Positions 7,941 through 17,169 of a stretch of 29,252 bases of DNA are shown one piece after another (within the stretch, counting starts at the first letter, position 1; each line of letters starts with the position of its first letter). Source of the stretch: Candidatus Zixiibacteriota bacterium (GTDB taxonomy: Bacteria; Zixibacteria; MSB-5A5; SM1-73); NCBI GenBank assembly GCA_023129805.1, contig JAGMBK010000005.1:1-29252 (forward strand). Reading direction: 5' to 3'. The position numbers and the translations under genes were made by a program. The notes under the pieces were generated by a model, which was not told where the DNA came from, made no database searches, and was given only the letters and a program-made list of their open reading frames with translations.

Positions 7941-8966
7941 CTATATTTTAATCCTTCTTAAGTCTGCCGCCGCCTGCTCCGGGGTGGAGGCGTTGATGTA
8001 AAGGCCGGTTCCCCATTCGAATCCATCTATTCGCATGTAGCGGGGCATGATCTCTATATGCCAGTGATAATCTTCGTTCAGAGTCTTCCAGGCTCCTCCT
8101 CTCCTTTTGGTTCGGTTAGGACCGGAGTGAAGGATATAGTTATAAGGTGAATCGTTCAAAAGAGTTTTTAATCTGAACAGGATCTCTTTAAGCAAGAAAG
8201 CCAGATTCTGGTACTCTCCATCACTTGAGTTTTCAAAATCAACCGAATGTTTTCTGGGCAAAATCCAGACCTCGTGAGTGAAGCGTGAGGCAAAAGGAGC
8301 GATGGCAAGAAAATCGGGGTTGGCGGAGATCACCCTCTTCTTGGTGGAAAGCTCCTGCTTGATCATGTCGCAAAAAACACACCTTTCTTTGTAATCGTAA
8401 TATTCCTTTGCTCCCTTTAACTCCTCCTTCAAGTTTTTGGGGGTAACCGAAACAGCGATAAGCTGAGAATGAGCATGCTTTACAGGGGAGGACCCGGCTC
8501 TTTCTCCGTAGTTTTTAAAGACGAGTATCGACCTTAGCCTCAGATCCTTTTTCAGATCTGAAATCCTCTGTTTGTATGTTTGGAGAACTTTTTTGATCTG
8601 GGAAACTTCCAAATCGGCCAAATTGGCTATATGCTTGGGCGTCTCAATGATTACCTCGTGCGCTCCCACCGCATTCATCAAATCGTACATTCGCTCCGCC
8701 CTTCTGTCCAGATCCAGATTCACTCTCAAAGCTGGAGAGGTGTTGGGCACCACCCTCACCTCCCAACCCGGTCCATTCTTTTCAGACCCTTTGGCTCTTA
8801 AGGCAAAAATCTCCGGAGGGGTATATCTTTCATTCCCCTCGCAAAAAGGACAAATCCCCTCCTCGATCAATTTCTCCATCTCAATTAAACTGGAAGGACG
8901 ATTCCTCTTCCGGTCCGGGTTGATCACCCATCTACCCGTGATAGGATCTTTTCTTAAGGTGGACAT
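7941..8966 (-). CDS. galT: Galactose-1-phosphate uridylyltransferase
   Basis: 341 residues, starting MSTLRKDPITGRWVINPDRK, typical of GalT. The HIT-superfamily active site is H164-A-H166-S-Q168 (KHAHSQ, equivalent to HPHGQ in E. coli; H166 would be the uridylylated residue). Metal-binding cysteines appear as CPFC (39-42) and a second CVFC pair near residue 196. The C-terminal DYHWHIEIMPR matches the zinc/iron-site histidine region. It catalyses UMP exchange between UDP-glucose and galactose-1-phosphate in the Leloir pathway. No galK or galE is adjacent. Some relatives act on other sugar-1-phosphates, so the exact nucleotide sugar is less certain than the family. Confidence 0.92.
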   Translation of the reverse strand: MSTLRKDPITGRWVINPDRKRNRPSSLIEMEKLIEEGICPFCEGNERYTPPEIFALRAKGSEKNGPGWEVRVVPNTSPALRVNLDLDRRAERMYDLMNAVGAHEVIIETPKHIANLADLEVSQIKKVLQTYKQRISDLKKDLRLRSILVFKNYGERAGSSPVKHAHSQLIAVSVTPKNLKEELKGAKEYYDYKERCVFCDMIKQELSTKKRVISANPDFLAIAPFASRFTHEVWILPRKHSVDFENSSDGEYQNLAFLLKEILFRLKTLLNDSPYNYILHSGPNRTKRRGGAWKTLNEDYHWHIEIMPRYMRIDGFEWGTGLYINASTPEQAAADLRRIKI

Positions 8967-9033
8967 TTTCGATTCCGGTTTAATGGTTCAAAAGTTCAAG
9001 GGTTCAATCTACAAAGCAAAAAATTTCGAGATT

Positions 9034-9062
9034 ATAGTAAGTAGCAATAAGAAGGTTGTCAA
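9034..9062 (-). promoter_or_regulatory. Sigma70-type promoter of galT
   Basis: Minus strand: TTGACA (9057-9062), exactly 17 bp spacer, then TACTAT (9034-9039). A perfect TATAAT overlaps at 9031-9036 but at 20-bp spacing. Transcription would start near 9027, leaving a leader of about 60 bases before galT. This suggests galT is transcribed separately from lptD. Confidence 0.6.
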
Positions 9063-9158
9063 CATATATCTTATCAGTTGGTGGAAAGTGATTCATCTCC
9101 TGTGGACTCAGTGGAGAGAACGGCCAAGCAACTTTTTCTCCATCTTTTTCAAATACCT

Positions 9159-12100
9159 CTAAAAGAATACCTCTCTCAGCCCGCCCCGGCTTTTCTCAAT
9201 TTTAATTTCGGGCAGGGCTTTGATGTTGATGCGGAAATAGTAACCTTCTCGGTATCCAGTAGCAATCCAGGTAAATCTGCCCTCCCAACAATGCATGTCC
9301 CGATAAAACTCGAAAGTCTGCTCGGTGATTTTATTTTCAGCAAAATCATATCGATTGTGGTAATTCAGAAGCCACCTTCGGGTCAGGGGGAGACGCAAAG
9401 AGGCGGTGGCCCAGTGCGTTTTGCCCCCTCCTCTGGTTTGACTGTACCTATGGCTGATGTTTATACTCCAGGATTGAGTCACTCTCTCCAAAAAACCCTC
9501 TGCTTCAGAGTTACTGCTCTCGGATGTTTCCGCTTCACCAAAAGCCTTCTCTTCATATTCTTCTTTTCTACCCGCACTTAATTCCTCCCAGCTTCCCCGA
9601 AGATTTATGCGAGTATCCAGGCTGAAAGATAACCAGCGTGGCGAAAGCAACTTCAGCTCGCCGGATTTATCATAGAAATCATGGATCACCGAGAAAGCTA
9701 AATCCACATTCTTAACCGCATACGAACGCAGAACCGTGGAAAGATTAGATAACTTATGTTTTTTGGCTAAAAAGTTATATCCGGAGGAGAAATTCAAATT
9801 AAAAAGATCCAACTTTTTCTCCACCTCTTTTCCCTCTATTGTGGATTTTGTCTTGATCTGAACGAGATTGCTCAACCCAAAGCTGGCCGACTTGCGTTTT
9901 GCACCTGAGCCTCCTCTTCCAGTGTATGAACGATATTCTTTCTTGCGAGTAAACTCAGGCTGCCAGGTAAAACTCATTCTCGGCGTCATCACATGCCTTA
10001 TTCCCACCAGCCCTCCTATCCTGGGATGGAAAGTTCCGTAAAGAACAGTGTTAGCGGAAACATTAGTTGAATAAGTCCCCCGCCGGGCAGAGCTATTTCC
10101 CGGAATGGGAAAACCTTCAGAAAAGTTGGTCTTGAAAACATAATACCAGGTCTCCTGGTAGCGAAAGCCCGGATTTAGGACCAGCCAGCCAAGAAGCTTT
10201 TGAGGAGCAGAAAGGGATAGGTGGTTGTCGGAAACGGCGAATTTTTTTCGATCAAAATACCCATCCTTCTTGAGCCGGTATTGATAATTTACAAAATTGG
10301 AGGAGAAGGAATAGTAGATCGAATTATACCATCTCCGATCCACTTCTCCGTCTTTCTTCTCTTTTGGAGGGAAAAGGGGCAGCGACGGTCGGGTGAATCT
10401 AATAACAGGAAGGTTGAGCGTGCGATCCTCGGTGTCCAAATTCCATCTATGATCAAAAGCCAACGTAACGCTGGCTGTGCTCCATCTTTTGCTCAGGTTG
10501 GTTTGAGAATACAAAGATCTGTTCCTTCTTTCCATCGGGTCCAGGTTGAGATCACGCCAGTAATCTTTATCGCTTAAGAAGGTGCCGTAGGCAGAAAGGG
10601 AAAGAGAAGGAGAGATAGTATGCCGGTGATTGAAGGTTAAATCCCAGCGGTCACTTCGGGATTTGGTCAAGGTGGCCAAGTTCCAACTCGATTGGCGGTT
10701 ATATGACCCTGCCACGCTTCCACTTAAAACATACCGCTTGGCATAGCGAGCTTGCGATTTTATTATCCACCCCGATCCCTCGTAATAATCAAAGGCAGTC
10801 TTCAAATCCCAATAGTCCGAAGCCGCCCAGTAGTAGCCCAGATTCCGAATGAATCTTTCCCCCGCCTCCAAATTGCCCAGATCAAAGGTCAAAAATCCGG
10901 AGTGTCTTCCCGGCTTGATGGGGAAAACATAGTAGGGTATGGCGGCAACCGGAAGGCTGCCAATGTATAATACCACCGGCTGAACAATCACCTTATCCCT
11001 GGTGATGATCTTCATCCTTCGGGCGTAAAAGTGATAGTGGGGCTCAGAACAGTCACAAGTGGTATAGGTGCCTTTATCCGCCAGAAGCACCTCATCCGTT
11101 ATCTTTCTTAAAAGCTTTCCCCTATAGGTTCCTCTTTGAATGCTGGTAACCCCTGCTTTAACTTTTCCTCTTCTGAGGCGCAGATCATAGCTCATCCGCT
11201 CCCCTTCTATCTCGTCTTTTCCATCCTGGAGCACCGGGGAACCCTCCCATACGTCCATCTCATCTCGCTTGATCTTTATCCCCTCCGCCACCAAAATCTG
11301 CTCCTCTGTATGATAGAAAATCTTTCCAGCCGAAAGCGATATCTGTCCAAATCTGAGGTTGCTCTCTCCCTGTAAAGTAATCAGGTTCTTGTTTATCTGA
11401 TAATCGATCGCCTCTGCCGAATACCAGATGGTGTCCTCCACATTTGAACTGTCTTCTATCTTCTCTTTGGGAAAGGTGTATGTTCCCATGGCCCCGCCTT
11501 TGATCAGCACCCGGTTCATCCGATCATCGAGCAAGAAAAGATCAATGGTGTCGCCGGAGGCTTCATTTTTATCGACCGAAGGCTTTGTTCCAGATTCTCT
11601 CGTAGATTGGGGATGATATATGCTGGTGGCGTTTCCGCAAGCCTCCACCTGTTTTAGCTTTTCATCCTCCAGGAAGAAGACTATCTTCTTTGCCGCCAAA
11701 AAACTTTCCCTTGCAGTTTGACTTAAAGAATCGGTGATTTCAAGATGAGAAGCTTTGGCGTTGCCCTCCACTTTGATTTTATTCACCTTATCGTCTTGAA
11801 TGAAAATCTCCATCTTCTCACCGGTGAGACGATCATTTTGTTTCTCTGCCTCTGGTTTTCCCTTAAGGATTATTTTGTCTCCCCGATTTATCCAGGTGGC
11901 TTCATCGCAGGTGGCGGTCATATCAGCTTTGGTTATACGCACCTTTTCTCTGGCTATACCTTTCTCTTCATCAATATGATATTCCATAAGCTCAGCTGTT
12001 ACCCTGATGGTGCTGTCGCCTTTATCGGGTTTCAGGGTCAGGGACGGAGACTGAGAGAAGACGACAAACTTTTTGACCCGATCATATTCTCCATGCCCCC

Positions 12101-12488
12101 CGGTTACCTTTGCATCCTCCTTTTTGCTGAAAAATACTACATTCCCATCCGCCACCACCTTTCGAGAGTTTTTGTAATAGGTAACCCTGTCGGCAGTGAG
12201 GATTTGATCGGGGTCTTCAATTCTCACGCTGTCGATGAAAACAACCTGACCGGCAGTGCGATACCACACCGCTCGATGGCTTCTTAAACTCAGGTCACCA
12301 TGTTTGAAGATGACGTTTCCGATCAGATTGACCATGATGTTGTCCTTCTCCAGCCTGAGCTCAGAAAAGTCAGCGTTTAAAAGTTGGATGGATTCCTTGG
12401 TGGTCTCCTGGGCAGAAAGAGTAGGGCAAAATGAGAGAAATAGGCAAAAGCTAATAAGCAGAATATATGTGGATATGATCTTATTCAT
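9159..12488 (-). CDS. lptD: LPS-assembly protein LptD (OstA)
   Basis: 1109 residues, larger than the usual ~780. A cleavable signal peptide (TYILLISFCLFLSFCPTLSA) precedes an extended LptA/OstA beta-jellyroll region (about 30-430), built from repeats such as LSLRSHRAVWYRTAGQVVFI, ADRVTYYKNSRKVVADGNVV and SAGKIFYHTEEQILVAEG. The region after it, with TYTTCDCSEPHYHFYARRMK and PVAAIPYYVFPIKPGRHSGF, is the conserved LptD barrel entry. The rest is a beta-barrel of alternating aromatic strands. LptD inserts lipopolysaccharide into the outer leaflet of the outer membrane, so this gene marks a diderm, probably LPS-bearing envelope. The doubled-looking OstA region may span the periplasm without a long LptA chain; this is inference. 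No other lpt genes are in view. Confidence 0.93.
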   Translation of the reverse strand: MNKIISTYILLISFCLFLSFCPTLSAQETTKESIQLLNADFSELRLEKDNIMVNLIGNVIFKHGDLSLRSHRAVWYRTAGQVVFIDSVRIEDPDQILTADRVTYYKNSRKVVADGNVVFFSKKEDAKVTGGHGEYDRVKKFVVFSQSPSLTLKPDKGDSTIRVTAELMEYHIDEEKGIAREKVRITKADMTATCDEATWINRGDKIILKGKPEAEKQNDRLTGEKMEIFIQDDKVNKIKVEGNAKASHLEITDSLSQTARESFLAAKKIVFFLEDEKLKQVEACGNATSIYHPQSTRESGTKPSVDKNEASGDTIDLFLLDDRMNRVLIKGGAMGTYTFPKEKIEDSSNVEDTIWYSAEAIDYQINKNLITLQGESNLRFGQISLSAGKIFYHTEEQILVAEGIKIKRDEMDVWEGSPVLQDGKDEIEGERMSYDLRLRRGKVKAGVTSIQRGTYRGKLLRKITDEVLLADKGTYTTCDCSEPHYHFYARRMKIITRDKVIVQPVVLYIGSLPVAAIPYYVFPIKPGRHSGFLTFDLGNLEAGERFIRNLGYYWAASDYWDLKTAFDYYEGSGWIIKSQARYAKRYVLSGSVAGSYNRQSSWNLATLTKSRSDRWDLTFNHRHTISPSLSLSAYGTFLSDKDYWRDLNLDPMERRNRSLYSQTNLSKRWSTASVTLAFDHRWNLDTEDRTLNLPVIRFTRPSLPLFPPKEKKDGEVDRRWYNSIYYSFSSNFVNYQYRLKKDGYFDRKKFAVSDNHLSLSAPQKLLGWLVLNPGFRYQETWYYVFKTNFSEGFPIPGNSSARRGTYSTNVSANTVLYGTFHPRIGGLVGIRHVMTPRMSFTWQPEFTRKKEYRSYTGRGGSGAKRKSASFGLSNLVQIKTKSTIEGKEVEKKLDLFNLNFSSGYNFLAKKHKLSNLSTVLRSYAVKNVDLAFSVIHDFYDKSGELKLLSPRWLSFSLDTRINLRGSWEELSAGRKEEYEEKAFGEAETSESSNSEAEGFLERVTQSWSINISHRYSQTRGGGKTHWATASLRLPLTRRWLLNYHNRYDFAENKITEQTFEFYRDMHCWEGRFTWIATGYREGYYFRINIKALPEIKIEKSRGGLREVFF

Positions 12489-12588
12489 TTCCCGTATTCC
12501 GGGTGATTTTTAAAGCTAAATAGCATTCGGAAGACTAATCCTTCATCTGAGCCTGAAAATATACCACCCATATTGGTTTTGGCTTCGT

Positions 12589-12613
12589 CTTTAAATAGTT
12601 ATACTATCTAAAG
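12589..12613. promoter_or_regulatory. Palindrome upstream of lptD
   Basis: CTTTAAATAGT (12589-12599) and ACTATCTAAAG (12603-12613) form an inverted repeat with one mismatch around a 3-bp centre, about 100 bp upstream of the lptD start. The size and symmetry fit a binding site for a dimeric regulator, but no regulator is known. Bases 12614-12871 hold nothing else I can name. Confidence 0.35.
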
Positions 12614-12871
12614 TATTTAAATGATAACCAAAGAGCAAGATTTTTAACTGGCGAGATACCAGATCAAATAATGTTAGCGTGCAAAATCGGGTTCGTTTTC
12701 GCAAGGTAAAGGGTGTATCCTTGCTTGAGTTGCAGAAATGTTAAAAAGGAAGGAAACATCTTGTCTCATAAAAACAACTCGATTTTTCAAAGAGTAATTT
12801 AGCCACCAACCTAGCAGAAGTTAAGAGGATGTTGAAGAAGAGTGTGTCAAGTAAATTGTGATTCTCTTGTT

Positions 12872-12925
12872 GGATAGGGGTTGCACCCCTATCCTTCCTT
12901 TGCCGACAGGGGTTCAACCCCTGTC
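12872..12925. repeat. Twin REP-like palindromes
   Basis: Two near-identical perfect palindromes lie 10 bp apart: GGATAGGGG-TTG-C-ACCCCTATCC type (12872-12894) and GACAGGGGTT-C-AACCCCTGTC (12905-12925). They share the AGGGGTT/AACCCCT core. They lie in the 12489-13091 intergenic region between divergent lptD and tilS, so they are not between convergent genes and lack T-runs, and do not look like terminators. A dispersed palindromic repeat is the best reading. Confidence 0.6.
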
Positions 12926-13033
12926 CGAACCGTGAGACGTCTTTTCGTCCCAATAATCTAAGGGTGAGGCTAACCCACTTCCATCCATTCATTGATCGAT
13001 ATTTGTCATCTTGAAACCATATGGGCTTTTTGT

Positions 13034-13062
13034 TTGACAACAAATGCTTCAGCTGTTATTAT
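13034..13062 (+). promoter_or_regulatory. Strong sigma70-type promoter for the tilS operon
   Basis: TTGACA (13034-13039), a 17-bp spacer, and TATTAT (13057-13062, five of six matches to TATAAT). Initiation would be near 13069, about 22 bases before the tilS ATG at 13092. It is the most consensus-like promoter in the window and is placed to drive tilS-hpt-ftsH-folE and downstream genes. Confidence 0.8.
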
Positions 13063-13091
13063 TAGATAAATGGTACATTCGCTAAACAAAC

Positions 13092-14570
13092 ATGAAGGAA
13101 AATAAGTTCATAGAAGAATTAAAACGGACCATCTATCGTTTCGGGCTTCTAAAAAAAGGTGATCGGGTTGTTGTGGCGCTCTCCGGGGGACCCGACTCTG
13201 TGGCTCTGCTTCATGGTCTGCTTGACATACAATCTGAGTTTGGTCTCAAACTTTATGTGGCTCACTTAAACCATAAATTAAGGGGAGCTGAATCGGATGA
13301 GGATGAAAGATTTGCCAAAAAGCTGGCAGGCCATCTGAAGTTGAAGTTTTTCTCCAAGAAAATCGATGTTAAAGGGGAAGCTAAAAGAAAAAAACTCGGC
13401 ATTGAGGAGAGCGCCAGAGAGATACGTTACCGGTATCTGGAGAATTTAGCTGTTCAGATAAAAGCTGACAAAATTGCTTTTGGACATCAAGCCGATGATC
13501 AGGCGGAGACCTTTTTGATGAGACTTTTGAGAGGAGCAGGAGGTGCCGGGCTTTCGGGGATTCCACCCAAAAGAGGTAAAATCATCCGACCTTTAATTCA
13601 GATCAGAAGAGAGGAGATCGAAACATTCTTAAAAGCCAACCAGATCCCCTACCGACTGGATTCGTCCAATTATCTGACCGATTATTTCAGAAATAAAATC
13701 AGACTCACGCTTCTGCCCAAAATCAAAGAAGAGTTTAACCCCAAGATTGTAGAGTCCCTGAACCGAACCGCAGATATTATCTCACTCCAACAGGAATATA
13801 TCAAAAAAAAATGCGAACAGATCCTGCAAGATATTGGGATCAAAAGAAAAAACAAAATGATTCTTGATTTGAAAGAGTTCGCAGCTTATGATATATGTTT
13901 GCAAAGGGAGATGATTCGGTTTTCTATAAAACAGTTACAAGGGGATCTGAATCAACTTGTCCGAAGGATCCCCCGCCTTAGGCGGGGGTCTTTTGAGTCG
14001 GTGGATAGAGCCTTAAACCTGATTCATCGAAAAAAGAGCGGGAAAAAAGTCAAATTAGTCGCCAAAATATGGCTGGAGGTCAGCGGGAACGAGTTAGCTT
14101 TCTACAGAGAAGAGAAGAAGAAATATAACTATCCCCTCACCCTTCCTGGAGAGGTGAATCTGTCCGCAGGTCAGTTGTCAGTTGACTCAAATGAGACTCA
14201 AATGAGATCCATAGGAAAGGACTGGGGCATAAAGATAAACGGGGAAATCCATAAAGGTAAGCTTCTATCACAGAATCTCATCCCCCAGAATCAGAACACC
14301 GCCTTTCTGGACTGGGAAAAGTTAAAAAAGCCGTTTCGCCTTCGCAGTAGAAGAAGGGGAGATAAATTTAAACCCCTGGGAATGAAGGGGACCAAAAGTC
14401 TTGCCGACTTTCTAATAGATGCTAAAGTGCCCCGACACCTGCGGGATGAGGTGCCGATTTTGACCTCAAAAGGCAAAATCGTCTGGGTAGTAGGTTACCG
14501 GATCAGCGATGAGTTCAAGGTGAACCAAAAAACCAAAAAGGTGTTGAAGCTTGAGGCAACGGTTTTGTGA
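13092..14570 (+). CDS. tilS: tRNA(Ile)-lysidine synthase
   Basis: 492 residues. The N-terminal PP-loop ATP pyrophosphatase motif is S31-GGPD-S36, within VVVALSGGPDSVALLHGLL. HLNHKLRGAESDEDERFAKK and GIEESAREIRYRYLENLA are family signatures, as is FGHQADDQAETFLMRLLRGA. The C-terminal TilS domain is seen as FRLRSRRRGDKFKPLGMKGT and LADFLIDAKVPRHLRDEVPI. The enzyme converts the wobble cytidine of the AUA-reading tRNA(Ile) to lysidine. The ATG follows the promoter by about 22 bases and has no good Shine-Dalgarno site. Odd point: around residues 287-300 (NQLVRRIPRLRRG) there appears to be an insertion relative to relatives, encoded by a perfect palindrome (see 13970-13988). Confidence 0.95.
   Translation: MKENKFIEELKRTIYRFGLLKKGDRVVVALSGGPDSVALLHGLLDIQSEFGLKLYVAHLNHKLRGAESDEDERFAKKLAGHLKLKFFSKKIDVKGEAKRKKLGIEESAREIRYRYLENLAVQIKADKIAFGHQADDQAETFLMRLLRGAGGAGLSGIPPKRGKIIRPLIQIRREEIETFLKANQIPYRLDSSNYLTDYFRNKIRLTLLPKIKEEFNPKIVESLNRTADIISLQQEYIKKKCEQILQDIGIKRKNKMILDLKEFAAYDICLQREMIRFSIKQLQGDLNQLVRRIPRLRRGSFESVDRALNLIHRKKSGKKVKLVAKIWLEVSGNELAFYREEKKKYNYPLTLPGEVNLSAGQLSVDSNETQMRSIGKDWGIKINGEIHKGKLLSQNLIPQNQNTAFLDWEKLKKPFRLRSRRRGDKFKPLGMKGTKSLADFLIDAKVPRHLRDEVPILTSKGKIVWVVGYRISDEFKVNQKTKKVLKLEATVL
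13970..13988. repeat. CCCGCC/GGCGGG palindrome inside tilS
   Basis: CCCCCGCC-TTA-GGCGGGGG is a perfect 8-bp stem with a 3-base loop, in frame within tilS, encoding part of IPRLRRG. The same type of palindrome occurs in intergenic DNA at 3638, 7570, 28406 and 28450, so this looks like a dispersed element lodged in a gene. Confidence 0.6.
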
Positions 14571-14580
14571 TTTTTAAAAT

Positions 14581-15114
14581 ATGAAGGATCAACTTAAAAT
14601 CATAATTGGAAAGCGGGCATTGAAAGAAAAGATAAAAGAGCTGGCGCACAAGATCTCAAATGATTACCGGTATAAGAATCCAGTGCTGGTGGGAATACTC
14701 AAAGGAAGCTTCATCTTCATGGCAGATCTAACAAGGGAGCTTCAAATACCCCACCAGATTGATTTCATCTCCGTAGCCAGCTATGGCTCTGGTAAACATG
14801 CATCGGGAGTGGTGAGATGGCTCAAAGATTTGAGCATAAATATTGAAGGAAAGCACGTAATAATAGTGGAAGACATAATAGATTCCGGTCTCACGTTAAA
14901 TTATATAAGAAATAATCTTTTGACCAGAAAACCGAAGAGCTTAACGATCGTAACTTTGCTCAATAAGAAGAGGAGGAGAAAGATCAAAATACCTTTAAGA
15001 TATGAGGGGTTTTCCATACCGGATGAGTTTGTGGTGGGTTATGGCTTGGATTACGGTGAGAAGTATCGCAATCTGCCTTACATTGCTCAGTTAAGGAATG
15101 AAAAAAATGAATGA
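14581..15114 (+). CDS. hpt: Hypoxanthine (guanine) phosphoribosyltransferase
   Basis: 177 residues, starting 10 bp after til[21 protein letters not shown] is the first family block. [20 protein letters not shown] corresponds to the flexible loop, and [18 protein letters not shown] is the PRPP-binding motif with the two acidic residues. [19 protein letters not shown] closes the protein as in other Hpt sequences. It salvages hypoxanthine or guanine to IMP or GMP with PRPP. The tilS-hpt-ftsH order is widely conserved in bacteria. In place of the usual SYG-S-T in the loop there is SYGSGKHAS, a slightly unusual variant. Confidence 0.94.
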   Translation: MKDQLKIIIGKRALKEKIKELAHKISNDYRYKNPVLVGILKGSFIFMADLTRELQIPHQIDFISVASYGSGKHASGVVRWLKDLSINIEGKHVIIVEDIIDSGLTLNYIRNNLLTRKPKSLTIVTLLNKKRRRKIKIPLRYEGFSIPDEFVVGYGLDYGEKYRNLPYIAQLRNEKNE

Positions 15115-17131
15115 TCGTATGGAGAATGTTTCAAAGAGAAAACAGCTAAGCTTGCTGAATGTGCTTATGAAAAAGAACTCGAGAAGAGATAGGGAGAAAG
15201 AGGGTTCTCCTGGTCGACCCCAGAGAAAAAGAAAGCCTCCGGAGGAAAAGAAAGAGGAATTCAAATGGAGGAAGGGAACTCGTACTTTGATCTTCTGGGT
15301 GATCCTCCTGCTTTTGTCCATCTCTTTGTTCCAGTATTATTCTCGCAGCAAGAGGGACGTGGTTACCATCACTTATACTGAGTTCATGCAACAGTTGGAG
15401 AAATCTAATGTCAAGAAGGTAACCTTGATGGAGAAGGATGTCCAGGGAGAATTTGTAAGAGAAATATCCAAAACTGTGGGAAGACAGACGGGTCGTTTCA
15501 GCAAGTTCGAGCTTCACATTCCGTTTGAGGATCCTGGGCTTTTGGAGAAGCTGGAGGCAAAAAATGTGGAGATAGATGCAGAGCCACCTACTACCAACTG
15601 GTCTGGGATAATTTTGACCTCACTTCCCTGGTTAATTCTGATCGTCTTCTGGCTTTTCATGCTCAGACAGATGCAGGGTGGTGGTCCTAAAAGTCTTTTC
15701 TCCTTTGGAAAAAGCAAAGCCAAGCTCCTCTCCGGCGACCGACCCAAGGTGACCTTCCAGGACGTGGCTGGGGCAGACGAAGCCAAGCAGGAGCTTCAGG
15801 AGATAATCGAGTTTTTGAAAGACCCAGGCAAATTCCAAAAGCTGGGAGGGAAAATCCCCAAAGGGGCGCTAATTTTGGGAGCTCCCGGAACCGGAAAGAC
15901 CCTCCTAGCCAGAGCTGTTGCCGGGGAGGCAGAGGTACCCTTCTTCAGCATGAGTGGATCTGATTTTGTGGAGATGTTCGTGGGAGTGGGTGCCTCCCGG
16001 GTGAGGGACCTTTTCGATCAGGGCAAAAAAAGCGCTCCCTGTATCATCTTCATCGACGAGATAGATGCGGTGGGAAGGCACCGGGGAGCAGGACTGGGAG
16101 GCGGACATGATGAAAGGGAACAGACCCTAAATCAGCTTCTGGTGGAGATGGATGGATTTGAATCCAACGAAGGGGTGATCCTTTTAGCCGCCACCAATCG
16201 CCCGGATGTTTTAGACCCAGCGCTTTTAAGACCCGGGAGGTTCGACAGACAGGTCGTGGTAGATACTCCGGATGTGAAGGGAAGGGAAGGGATACTCAAG
16301 GTTCACACCCGCAAAATACCCTTAGGTCAGGATGTGGATCTTTCCGTACTGGCTCGCGGCACCCCCGGTCTATCTGGTGCGGATTTGGCAAATATCGTAA
16401 ACGAAGCCGCCCTTCTGGCCGCCAGAAGAGGCCATGATAAGGTTACCATGCAGGATTTTGAGGATGCCAAGGATAAGATGATGATGGGAACTGAGAGAAG
16501 AAGCCTGGTGATAAGCGAGGAGGAGAAGAAACTGACCGCCTATCACGAGTCCGGGCATGCTCTCATAGGCAAGCTGGTTCCCGGCTCGGACCCAATCCAC
16601 AAGATGACCATCATCCCCAGAGGCCTGGCCCTGGGCATCACCCATTATCTTCCCGTAGATGAAAAACATACTCACTCAAAAAAATATCTGGATACCAAGC
16701 TTTTACATCTGATGGGAGGACGGGTGGCGGAGAAATTAGTGTTTAATGAGCTATCCACCGGAGCAGCCAATGACATAGAGAAAGCCACAGGGCTGGCACG
16801 AAAGATGGTCTGTGAATGGGGGATGAGCGAAAGATTGGGTCCTTTGACCTTCGGCAAAAAGGAGGAGCAGATATTCTTAGGCAGGGAGATAGCAACTCAC
16901 CGGGATTACAGCGAACACACTGCCCAGGAGATAGATAAAGAGGTCAAAAGGATTGTGGATGAGGCGGAGGTAAAAACCACCGAGCTTTTGAGTGCCAACA
17001 CAGATAAACTCCATCTTTTAGCCAATGTTCTTCTGGAGAAGGAGATTCTGGATGGGGAGGAGATCGATAGAATCCTGCGGGGTGAAAAGTTAGAGCCTGT
17101 TCGGCTGGAGACGGAGAAGAAGAAATCCTAA
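15107..17131 (+). CDS. ftsH: ATP-dependent zinc metalloprotease FtsH
   Basis: Three close starts exist (ATG at 15098, 15107, 15119). I prefer 15107 because AAGG at 15093-15096 is then well spaced; it overlaps the hpt stop. About 674 residues. An unusually long, very basic and glutamate-rich cytosolic N-terminus (about 55 residues) precedes TM1 ([18 protein letters not shown]). TM2 is at about 168-186. AAA+ features: Walker A GAPGTGKT (about 258-265), Walker B IIFIDEID, and the second region of homology with [20 protein letters not shown]. The zinc site is HESGH (about 480-484), with the third ligand Asp in [12 protein letters not shown]. It degrades misassembled membrane proteins and short-lived regulators. 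Confidence 0.96.
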   Translation: MNDRMENVSKRKQLSLLNVLMKKNSRRDREKEGSPGRPQRKRKPPEEKKEEFKWRKGTRTLIFWVILLLLSISLFQYYSRSKRDVVTITYTEFMQQLEKSNVKKVTLMEKDVQGEFVREISKTVGRQTGRFSKFELHIPFEDPGLLEKLEAKNVEIDAEPPTTNWSGIILTSLPWLILIVFWLFMLRQMQGGGPKSLFSFGKSKAKLLSGDRPKVTFQDVAGADEAKQELQEIIEFLKDPGKFQKLGGKIPKGALILGAPGTGKTLLARAVAGEAEVPFFSMSGSDFVEMFVGVGASRVRDLFDQGKKSAPCIIFIDEIDAVGRHRGAGLGGGHDEREQTLNQLLVEMDGFESNEGVILLAATNRPDVLDPALLRPGRFDRQVVVDTPDVKGREGILKVHTRKIPLGQDVDLSVLARGTPGLSGADLANIVNEAALLAARRGHDKVTMQDFEDAKDKMMMGTERRSLVISEEEKKLTAYHESGHALIGKLVPGSDPIHKMTIIPRGLALGITHYLPVDEKHTHSKKYLDTKLLHLMGGRVAEKLVFNELSTGAANDIEKATGLARKMVCEWGMSERLGPLTFGKKEEQIFLGREIATHRDYSEHTAQEIDKEVKRIVDEAEVKTTELLSANTDKLHLLANVLLEKEILDGEEIDRILRGEKLEPVRLETEKKKS

Positions 17132-17159
17132 GTCAGCGGTCGGCCCTCCGCCGCCTGAC
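17132..17159. repeat. GC-rich hairpin between ftsH and folE
   Basis: GTCAGCGG (17132-17139) pairs with CCGCCTGAC (17151-17159) with one bulge. It fills most of the 38-bp gap and leaves folE without an evident ribosome site. No T-run follows, so it is not a standard terminator; it could be a processing site or a small repeat. Confidence 0.35.
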
Positions 17160-17169
17160 GTCGGCAGAA

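Noticed and set aside
9078..9581. 167-codon plus-strand frame
   Set aside because: Almost entirely antisense to the 3' end of lptD, which has unambiguous family sequence; no ribosome site or motif.
12741..13043. 100-codon minus-strand frame between lptD and tilS
   Set aside because: It runs through the twin palindromes and the tilS promoter and lacks any recognisable feature.
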